This document shows, one piece after another, positions 1 through 4,661 of a DNA stretch of 7,290 nt. Source of the DNA: an uncultured Clostridium sp. (GTDB lineage: Bacteria; Bacillota; Clostridia; UBA1212; UBA1255); the NCBI GenBank assembly GCA_900555605.1, contig USLW01000095.1, positions 1 through 7,290 on the forward strand, written 5' to 3'. The stretch's first letter is position 1; every line of letters begins with the position of its first letter. The notes below the pieces were generated by a model, which saw only the letters and a program-made list of their open reading frames with translations, searched no databases and had not been told where the DNA came from. The position numbers and the translations under genes were made by a program.

Positions 1-156
1 ACGGCGCAGGCGCCGCCGCTGCCCTGTCCCTGTTTTCCGTGTGGGAGTCATGGGCAGCCCCTCAGATTCAGCCTTCATTTTACGTTTTACCCGGGCCAAT
101 GTTTCCGGCTCAGGCCGTATTTCTTGATTATCTTTTTGATATGCATGCTTAAACAT
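1..156 (-). CDS. Probable anti-sigma factor, N-terminal part only (runs off the left edge)
   Basis: A 52-codon open frame begins inside the end of the sigma gene and continues past position 1. Three consecutive ATGs (160-162, 157-159, 154-156) share the frame. The third lies about 8 nt after an AGAAGG Shine-Dalgarno and is preferred. The visible peptide starts MFKHAYQKDNQEIRPEPETL, then has KRKMKAE, and becomes very basic (RRRLRR at residues 47-52) where the window ends. A short soluble head followed by a basic stretch is what one expects just before a transmembrane helix in a membrane-bound anti-sigma factor. The start overlaps the sigma stop (149-151), implying translational coupling. The assignment rests on position and this N-terminal style; no diagnostic domain is visible, so another small membrane protein remains possible. 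Confidence 0.55.
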   Translation of the reverse strand, partial: MFKHAYQKDNQEIRPEPETLARVKRKMKAESEGLPMTPTRKTGTGQRRRLRR

Positions 157-640
157 CATCATAACCTTCTTTCAAATTCTCCCGCAGCAATCCGCGGCCT
201 CTGTGCAGTCGGGATTTTACGGTGGATTCATTTAAATTCAGCATTTGACCGATTTCTTTCACCGACAGCTCTTCATAATAATATAAATGGATAATCGTAC
301 GATATTTGCACGGCAGCGCCATGACTGCGTAATATACCTGACTTTTTTCCTGCATATGGCAGCAGAGGGTGTCCGACAGCGCCGTTGTATGGCGACGCCA
401 CGCAGACCGCAGCAGACTGGTGCTGCAGTGCAGCGTCACGCGAAGCAGCCACGCCTTCCGATGCGCCTCATCCGAAAAATCCCCCGCATAACGGATATAC
501 CGCAGAAATACCTCCTGCAGAATATCATCTGCATCCGCTCGATTCAGTGTGCGGGAAAAAGCCAAGCGATACACCATATCCGCATATCGTGCCAATACCG
601 TTTCCAACGAATCGTCCGCGCGCTTCGATTCGTACTCCAT
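149..640 (-). CDS. ECF-type RNA polymerase sigma factor (sigma-70 family)
   Basis: A 163-residue protein of typical ECF size. It should direct RNA polymerase to a small regulon and be held by the overlapping downstream partner. Region 2 spans about residues 14-80, with the core-binding helix DADDILQEVFLRYIR at 36-50. Region 4 spans about 102-155, with the helix-turn-helix LSVKEIGQMLNLNESTVKSR at 125-144 followed by LHRGR. No region 3 is present, as expected for ECF factors. The start chosen is the ATG at 638-640, preceded by a GAGGGGG ribosome site 8 nt away. The frame stays open to 739, but that extension overlaps the candidate promoter at 701-729 and has no sigma-like sequence. Autoregulation is likely because that promoter has ECF form. 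Subgroup and regulon cannot be told from sequence alone. Confidence 0.93.
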   Translation of the reverse strand: MEYESKRADDSLETVLARYADMVYRLAFSRTLNRADADDILQEVFLRYIRYAGDFSDEAHRKAWLLRVTLHCSTSLLRSAWRRHTTALSDTLCCHMQEKSQVYYAVMALPCKYRTIIHLYYYEELSVKEIGQMLNLNESTVKSRLHRGRGLLRENLKEGYDDV

Positions 641-700
641 GGAGCCGTCCCCCTCTCTTCTGCCTTCAGGAATTCCTTTTATACCGGTACTTACATAAAT

Positions 701-729
701 AACACGCAGCAAAACCATATTTGGTTGCA
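701..729 (-). promoter_or_regulatory. Candidate ECF-type promoter of the sigma factor gene
   Basis: On the minus strand TGCAACC (729-723) is followed by 16 nt and then CGTGTT (706-701). An AAC-containing minus-35 element, a 16-nt spacer and a CGT minus-10 element are the hallmark of ECF promoters (compare the known SigW form TGAAAC-N16-CGTA). Transcription would start near 697, leaving a leader of about 57 nt to the ATG at 640. This suggests the factor transcribes its own operon. Confidence 0.6.
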
Positions 730-767
730 CGGATTTCACATTCTGAATATAAAATTTTGATGAACAA

Positions 768-792
768 GCCGCAAGAGCTGCCGCGTTTTTTT
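768..792 (+). terminator. Terminator-like hairpin with T7 tract
   Basis: GCCGCA (768-773) pairs with TGCCGC (779-784), with one C:C mismatch and a 5-nt loop. A G and then seven T residues (786-792) follow. In plus-strand orientation this has the form of an intrinsic terminator, though the stem is short. No plus-strand gene lies to its left, so it would end only a transcript antisense to the sigma gene region, or none. Confidence 0.4.
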
Positions 793-802
793 ATCCGCCC
801 TT

Positions 803-831
803 ATTATACACAATATGATATACTGTGTTAT
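803..831 (-). promoter_or_regulatory. Possible second, sigma-A-type promoter toward the sigma gene
   Basis: On the minus strand a perfect TATAAT (808-803) has ATAACA (831-826) 17 nt upstream, matching four of six minus-35 positions. It could give a longer basal transcript into the ECF sigma gene. The region is AT-rich, so a chance TATAAT is plausible. Confidence 0.3.
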
Positions 832-836
832 ACACA
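804..836 (+). repeat. Two direct TTATACACA motifs (DnaA-box-like), the second inside a palindrome
   Basis: TTATACACA occurs at 804-812 and again at 828-836, start-to-start spacing 24 nt. Both match the known DnaA-box consensus TTATNCACA. The second copy lies within the perfect inverted repeat CTGTGT-TAT-ACACAG (823-837). The pair sits between the two divergent genes, so an operator for a local regulator is as plausible as DnaA binding. Confidence 0.5.
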
Positions 837-904
837 GATACCGCCTGCATAAATAATTTCTGCGCTTCTGTCTGCCATTTACGCCACTTCTGCACGGCTG
901 TGCG

Positions 905-933
905 GTTATTAATTTATTAACATTTTCACGTGA
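905..933. promoter_or_regulatory. Symmetric AT-rich and TCACGTGA elements upstream of the repressor promoter
   Basis: GTTATTAATTTATTAAC (905-921) is an imperfect palindrome (arms match at 7 of 8 positions). TCACGTGA (926-933) is a perfect 8-nt palindrome. Both lie within 45 nt upstream of the minus-35 at 947, a suitable place for an operator or UP-like element. No factor is recognised. Confidence 0.25.
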
Positions 934-946
934 TTTCAAAAAATAG

Positions 947-975
947 TTGACATTTTATGAACCGCTCTGTATAAT
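947..975 (+). promoter_or_regulatory. Consensus sigma-A promoter of the HTH/S24 repressor gene
   Basis: TTGACA (947-952), a 17-nt spacer and TATAAT (970-975) match the vegetative consensus at all 12 positions. The start point would be near 982, placing the AGAGGTGA ribosome site (981-988) at the very 5' end of the mRNA and leaving a leader of only about 13 nt before the ATG at 995. Confidence 0.88.
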
Positions 976-994
976 AACCGAGAGGTGACAGTAT

Positions 995-1606
995 ATGGAG
1001 AAAATTTATGACCGCATTAAGAAAAGCAGACTGGCAGTGGGGATGAGTCAGCAGGAGCTGGCCGCCAGACTGGGATACAAAAGCAAAGTCTCCATTTCTT
1101 GCATCGAATCCGGGAAGAAAGCAATTACATGCGATATGATAAATGAGATTGCCGAAGTGCTGCAGGTTTCTGCCGCCTATTTAATGGGACTGAACGAGCA
1201 AAACGCAGCGGGAGCAAAAAAGATACCGCTTATAGGCAGAATCGCAGCAGGACTTCCGATTTATGCAGAAGAAAATATTGAGGGCTTTGTAATGGCCGAT
1301 GTGCAGGACGGCAATGAAAAATATTTTGCACTGCGGGTGGAAGGAGACAGTATGGATGCCGCCAGAATTTATGACGGCGGAATTATCATCGTCCGGCAGC
1401 AAAATATCGTACATAACGGCGATATCGCGGTGGTACTCGTAGACGACGAGACAGCTACCGTAAAGGTATTCAGGAAGGAAGGCCATTTCGTATATCTGAC
1501 CCCCCAGTCTCATAATCCCGTCCATAAAACACAGGTATATGACCTGCGTAAAGTAAATATTATGATACTCGGAAAAGTAATCGAAAGCAGAACCTCAATC
1601 TGCTGA
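995..1606 (+). CDS. LexA/CI-like repressor: XRE-type HTH with S24 autoproteolytic domain
   Basis: A 203-residue cytoplasmic DNA-binding protein. Residues 5-62 form an XRE/Cro-CI helix-turn-helix (MSQQELAARLG, then a recognition helix region ending in IESGKK). Residues about 76-198 form a peptidase S24 domain. The expected Ala-Gly self-cleavage bond is at A85-G86 within GRIAAGLPI. The catalytic serine is S119 in EGDSMD and the partner lysine is K157 in ATVKVF. By family knowledge such proteins repress promoters until cleaved, often after RecA activation by DNA damage. The ATG has AGAGGTGA 6 nt upstream and a perfect promoter. The protein has an XRE head, unlike true LexA, and no GAAC-N4-GTTC SOS box was seen nearby. 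It ends with tandem in-frame stops (TGA TAA). Targets are unknown; autorepression and control of the divergent sigma operon are inferred possibilities. Confidence 0.9.
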   Translation: MEKIYDRIKKSRLAVGMSQQELAARLGYKSKVSISCIESGKKAITCDMINEIAEVLQVSAAYLMGLNEQNAAGAKKIPLIGRIAAGLPIYAEENIEGFVMADVQDGNEKYFALRVEGDSMDAARIYDGGIIIVRQQNIVHNGDIAVVLVDDETATVKVFRKEGHFVYLTPQSHNPVHKTQVYDLRKVNIMILGKVIESRTSIC

Positions 1607-1660
1607 TAAAACAGACAACCGTTTTTCACACATAGCCTCCCGCTCACACCACGGGAAGAC

Positions 1661-1730
1661 GTTTTCCTCCAAAGCTATGCCCGCAATCCCATTGATAGCC
1701 GGGGAAGAGGCATAGCTTTGGGCGGGGAAC
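1661..1730. repeat. Long inverted repeat (13-bp perfect arms)
   Basis: CCAAAGCTATGCC (1669-1681) and GGCATAGCTTTGG (1709-1721) are perfect reverse complements around a 27-nt loop. The stem can extend outward to 1661 and 1730 through G-T pairs and one bulged C at 1723. Neither side has a T tract, so it is not a standard terminator. A smaller TCCCG/CGGGA hairpin (1638-1656) precedes it. It may be an RNA structure, a small repeat element or a protein site. Confidence 0.6.
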
Positions 1731-1748
1731 AAATCCAAATCATTGAAA

Positions 1749-1805
1749 CAGAAAAGAGCCTGCACAGAGCAATTGCAAAAGCGCTGCCTGTACAGGTTTT
1801 TTCTG
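1749..1805. terminator. Candidate bidirectional terminator between convergent genes
   Basis: CAGAAAA (1749-1755) pairs with TTTTCTG (1799-1805), and inside it CCTG (1759-1762) pairs with CAGG (1793-1796). A further CAGaGC/GCgCTG helix is possible (1764-1769 with 1781-1786). A T6 run (1797-1802) follows the inner stem on the plus strand and a T-rich stretch follows on the minus strand. It lies where the repressor gene and the minus-strand membrane gene converge. Pairing is asymmetric, so this is only moderately supported. Confidence 0.4.
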
Positions 1806-1851
1806 TTCTGTAAAGTAAAAATCCTTGCCTTCCTATGAAGCGTTGCTTTTC

Positions 1852-1873
1852 TCCGGGCTGCAGACCGCCCGGA
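1852..1873 (-). terminator. GC-rich hairpin just after the membrane-protein gene (no T tract)
   Basis: TCCGGGC (1852-1858) and GCCCGGA (1867-1873) form a 7-bp stem with an 8-nt loop. It begins about 7 nt past the TAA stop at 1881. The minus-strand sequence after it is A-rich rather than T-rich, so it may protect the 3' end or weakly terminate rather than act as a full intrinsic terminator. Confidence 0.35.
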
Positions 1874-1880
1874 AGTATTG

Positions 1881-2477
1881 TTATGCTGCGGCAGGAGCCG
1901 CCGTTCGGACATTCTCCCTGCGCTGCATGGCGGCAGCCGCAGCCAGCAAGGACCCCATAATGCACAGTACGGAAAATTCGGGCAGATAGCCATACCAAAA
2001 ATTACTTCCGGTAAATTGCATGTATTCATATAGATCCATACCGATATGAACCGCAAGCGGAATCGCAAAGATGCAGATCAAAGGGCGCTTCGTACGAATC
2101 ATCCCCAGTACGGTTATGGTATATAAGCCGCCTACAAAAAAATAGAGCAGCACGCAAAGCGTCATATGCCATACTGTAAAGGAGAGCGCCTTTAATGCAA
2201 AAAAGATGCATCCAAGCCCTACGGGCAGAATGGTAAGCCATAAGCGTTCCCTGCCCCAGAACAGCAAAAAGCAGATAAATAGAAAATTGGAAAGCAGCGG
2301 CAGAAGAATCTGCCCGGCGGCAGCAGCAGCGGTAACGGCGGGATCCTTCCAAAATCCCCAAAAATACAAAATCCGAAAGACGGCGGCAGCAGCCATCAAA
2401 AAAACGGAAAGCTGAGCAAACCGGCTGCGGCGAATATCGATTGTCAGAAAACAGGCCGGATCAAGCGGCAGCCGCAT
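1881..2477 (-). CDS. Polytopic membrane protein of unknown function
   Basis: A 198-residue protein whose family I do not recognise. Hydrophobic segments at about residues 22-40, 51-73, 79-98, 103-126, 131-149 and 161-184 suggest six transmembrane helices. Short charged links are seen (GRER at 75-78, IRTKR at 127-131), and the C-terminal tail is basic then alanine-rich. No catalytic motif, signal peptidase site or transporter signature is obvious; H144, D148 and E151 fall at the fifth helix boundary. The ATG at 2475-2477 has a GAAGGGGG ribosome site 7 nt upstream. It starts only 21 nt after the stop of the MutS-like gene, so the two very likely share a transcript, and both products are membrane-located. 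The functional link is inferred from this spacing alone. Confidence 0.8.
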   Translation of the reverse strand: MRLPLDPACFLTIDIRRSRFAQLSVFLMAAAAVFRILYFWGFWKDPAVTAAAAAGQILLPLLSNFLFICFLLFWGRERLWLTILPVGLGCIFFALKALSFTVWHMTLCVLLYFFVGGLYTITVLGMIRTKRPLICIFAIPLAVHIGMDLYEYMQFTGSNFWYGYLPEFSVLCIMGSLLAAAAAMQRRENVRTAAPAAA

Positions 2478-2498
2478 AACATTTCCCCCTTCAAATCC

Positions 2499-4304
2499 TT
2501 ATATAATACCGGCCAAACGCAGCAAATGCCGCGCATTTGTCGTTGTACAGCGTCCATCCTGCATTTTATAGCTGAATTGGATTTCATCCCCCGTATAGGT
2601 TTCGGTAAAATGAAAATTCAAGGCCCGTACGGCCGGTTCTTCTGCCAAATTGCACAATTCAAAATCGTGTGTTGTAATCATCGTGATGACCCATGGAACC
2701 GCGAGCTTTTTAGCAGCCTCCGCTGCGCCGGCAATTCGATCCCTGGAATTGGTCCCTTTAAAAATTTCGTCGATCAGAGCAATCATGGGCCGTTTCTGTT
2801 TACTGTAATCCACCATTTCTTTAATCCGCAGCAGCTCCGCATAAAAAGTGGAGATTCCGCTGCTGACATCATCCACCACACGCATAGAGGTAAACAGCCG
2901 CATGCAGGATACTGTCATGGCCTGTGCCGCAACCGGCGCGCCGGCATACGCCAATACAAGATTTACGCCGATACTGCGCAGCAATGTTGTCTTCCCCGAC
3001 ATGTTGGAGCCTGTGATTACGCAGGTCTTTGCGCGGACACGCATTGTGTTTCCTACAGAAATTTCCTGGGGGATCAGCGGATGATGCAGATCCTGAAATT
3101 GCAGGAGCGGAGCCGGATCCTCTGTAATCTTAGGAAAGCACCAGGTTTCCCGCACCGCGCAGGGGATCGTCAGACTGATCAGCGCCTCAAACGTCCCCAC
3201 GGATTCCAGCCAGCGTCTGACATCCCGCCCATATCTTCCACGCCATTTTTCAAACATGCGCACGCAATGATGCTCCCATAATCCCAGGCCTGCCAATATA
3301 ATATAAGGAATTCCGTAATATTTTAATTTTACGCATTCATAAATTGTGCGCAGATGCTTTAAGCCCTGCTCCGCGCTGCCGCCCACACGGAAAATCTGCT
3401 GCAGCTCCTGTAAATACGGATCTTGAAAGGAGGCGGCGGAAAGCGCCTGAAACACCTCCTGATATGCTTCAATACTCCGGCAAAAGGTCTGCATAGGCCG
3501 CAGCACTGCCGCATGTCTTGTATAGGAAGCTCCCAAAAGCACAAACTGGCAGAAAACGCAGCACAAGCATAAAAGCAGCGTATATTCAGCCAATACGCCG
3601 CAGGCCGCCAATCCCCCCAACAGCACAGTCAGGACAGGCAGCAAGACCATAACAGCCCGCATCCCCCTGCCATGACAAGGCTTCATACTTTCGCAGACGC
3701 GGATAAACGCTGTATTCATTTTCTGTTCATCTACATTTTTTACAGGCTGGAGCTGCCTGCATAATGTCTGAAAGTGAAGGGTAAATTCCGGCATATTCGC
3801 CAATGCGCCAACCGCTGACTGCCGTCTCCGGAGCGTTTCCGGATCCGGCTCCTCAGCCAACAGATACTGCGTCAGACACTGTTTCCCGAAAGGTGTGCCG
3901 GCGCAGCAAAGATACTGGTATAAGGAATGCCGGCCAAACAAATCGAGATCGCGGATCTGCGGTTTCTGTGCGGTAACGTACTCCGTACCGCAGGCAGGCA
4001 AATCCCGCCAGCCATCATCAAAACGAGATAAATACGCCTCCAGAACCGCCTGTTTTGCGCAATAATAGGAAATGCGTCCGTCCACACGATGATGCTGTAC
4101 GACAAACACAAAAAACAAAACCAGACATCCCCCTGCCGCCGCATACCACCAGCTTCTTCCGCTCCAGGTTCCGGCAATGATACTGAATACCATGGCGCAA
4201 AATGACAGCAGCCGCAGGAATCCAAGGACACCGGAGCGCCGTTTAAGCTGCTGCAGCGGGCCGGTCAGTTCCTGCTTCCATGCCAGATATTGCTCTTTTT
4301 TCAT
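2499..4304 (-). CDS. Membrane-anchored MutS-family ATPase (MutS-like, not classical MutS)
   Basis: A 601-residue protein. The C-terminal third is a MutS-type ABC ATPase: Walker A GSNMSGKTT at 432-440, the signature-like STFYAELLRIKEM at 485-497, Walker B ALIDEIFKGT at 509-518 with D512/E513, and TTHD at 544-547. Residues about 85-420 resemble the core/lever region by position. The N-terminal mismatch-binding domain with its Phe-x-Glu motif is absent. In its place are paired hydrophobic helices at about 27-45 and 51-69, and a second pair at 216-238 and 241-259. These four predicted membrane helices anchor the ATPase at the membrane. At about 600 residues it is shorter than mismatch-repair MutS (about 850). 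The ATG at 4302-4304 has a perfect AGGAGG 8 nt upstream, so an upstream in-frame start at 4352 is rejected. The partner substrate is unknown; a role in DNA transactions at the membrane is inference. Confidence 0.88.
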   Translation of the reverse strand: MKKEQYLAWKQELTGPLQQLKRRSGVLGFLRLLSFCAMVFSIIAGTWSGRSWWYAAAGGCLVLFFVFVVQHHRVDGRISYYCAKQAVLEAYLSRFDDGWRDLPACGTEYVTAQKPQIRDLDLFGRHSLYQYLCCAGTPFGKQCLTQYLLAEEPDPETLRRRQSAVGALANMPEFTLHFQTLCRQLQPVKNVDEQKMNTAFIRVCESMKPCHGRGMRAVMVLLPVLTVLLGGLAACGVLAEYTLLLCLCCVFCQFVLLGASYTRHAAVLRPMQTFCRSIEAYQEVFQALSAASFQDPYLQELQQIFRVGGSAEQGLKHLRTIYECVKLKYYGIPYIILAGLGLWEHHCVRMFEKWRGRYGRDVRRWLESVGTFEALISLTIPCAVRETWCFPKITEDPAPLLQFQDLHHPLIPQEISVGNTMRVRAKTCVITGSNMSGKTTLLRSIGVNLVLAYAGAPVAAQAMTVSCMRLFTSMRVVDDVSSGISTFYAELLRIKEMVDYSKQKRPMIALIDEIFKGTNSRDRIAGAAEAAKKLAVPWVITMITTHDFELCNLAEEPAVRALNFHFTETYTGDEIQFSYKMQDGRCTTTNARHLLRLAGII

Positions 4305-4339
4305 GCCGTATGCCTCCTGCGATCTTGCATATCCGAATT

Positions 4340-4357
4340 GCTGCGATATCACGCAGC
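4340..4357. promoter_or_regulatory. Inverted repeat in the MutS-like gene leader
   Basis: GCTGCG (4340-4345) and CGCAGC (4352-4357) form a perfect 6-bp inverted repeat with a 6-nt spacer. It lies just downstream of the predicted transcript start near 4361. It would be either a 5'-end RNA hairpin or a repressor site. Confidence 0.35.
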
Positions 4358-4367
4358 TGATTCGTAT

Positions 4368-4376
4368 AGTATAGCA
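4368..4376 (-). promoter_or_regulatory. Extended minus-10 promoter of the MutS-like gene
   Basis: On the minus strand TGC directly precedes TATACT (4373-4368), an extended minus-10 element. The minus-35 region is poor (TTCGAC about 17 nt upstream). The predicted leader is about 57 nt to the ATG at 4304. This gives the MutS-like gene and its membrane partner expression independent of the two-component operon, although read-through is possible since no terminator was seen between 4425 and this site. Confidence 0.45.
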
Positions 4377-4424
4377 CAGATCGGAGAAAAGTCGAATTTT
4401 TAAGTTTCCTGGCCCGCCGCTGAA

Positions 4425-4661
4425 TCAAACCTCCGCAGCCTGCGGATATTCTGCAAAGGTGATCTCCGCTTTGAACAGATCCCCGTCTATAGAAAGCGCA
4501 AACGTTCCGTGCTGCAGTTCCGTAAGGCTGCGCGCAATGGACAGGCCCAATCCGCTGCCCTCGGAGGTCCGTGCGGAATCCCCCCGGACAAATCGTTCCA
4601 TCAGCTCCTCAGGCGTGATATTCAGCACGTCACGGGAGATATTTTTCAGCGTGATCCGCAC
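4425..4661 (-). CDS. C-terminal ATP-binding fragment of the sensor histidine kinase (frameshifted from the main part)
   Basis: A 78-codon piece from a GTG at 4659-4661 carries the end of the kinase ATPase domain. It has a KNIS segment, then ELMERFVRGD (F box, fragment residues 19-28) and EGSGLGLSIA (G2 box, 34-43). It ends in a TGA at 4425-4427. No ribosome site precedes the GTG and the frame joins the upstream kinase domain, so it is a fragment and not an independent gene. It is one base out of phase with the ORF that ends at 4646. Adding one base near 4686-4690 would join them into a 639-residue kinase with a natural-looking junction (…TRVFF-LGSRDSGRVRITL…). Without this piece the kinase should be unable to bind ATP properly. 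Confidence 0.85.
   Translation of the reverse strand: MRITLKNISRDVLNITPEELMERFVRGDSARTSEGSGLGLSIARSLTELQHGTFALSIDGDLFKAEITFAEYPQAAEV

Noticed and set aside
641..739. N-terminal extension of the sigma factor from an ATG at 739
   Set aside because: It covers the candidate ECF promoter, has no good ribosome site and adds sequence unlike sigma region 1 or 2; the ATG at 640 has a strong GAGGGGG site.
287..760. Plus-strand ORF opposite the sigma gene
   Set aside because: It is a shadow of the well-supported sigma gene; no recognisable motifs.
804..836. Replication origin based on DnaA-box-like motifs
   Set aside because: Only two motifs, with no dnaA, dnaN or rep gene and no further cluster; kept only as a regulatory-site finding.
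736..939. Minus-strand 67-codon ORF in the divergent region
   Set aside because: Composition is not protein-like, it spans promoters and hairpins, and no ribosome site was seen.
640..995. LexA SOS box for the S24 repressor
   Set aside because: No GAAC-N4-GTTC match was found in the divergent region or elsewhere by eye.
1595..2068. Minus-strand ORF across the convergent gap and the end of the membrane gene
   Set aside because: It overlaps the better-supported membrane protein in another frame and covers hairpins; it has no convincing motif or ribosome site.
2316..2341. GCAGCAGCAGC-like triplet repeat
   Set aside because: It encodes the alanine-rich run of a predicted membrane helix in the unknown protein and is very short; not a meaningful microsatellite.
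2526..3281. 251-codon plus-strand ORF inside the MutS-like gene
   Set aside because: It is antisense to the conserved Walker A and Walker B region and shows no domain of its own.
4305..4352. Upstream start of the MutS-like gene at 4352
   Set aside because: A perfect AGGAGG 8 nt before the ATG at 4304 and the promoter/hairpin overlap of the upstream start favour 4304.
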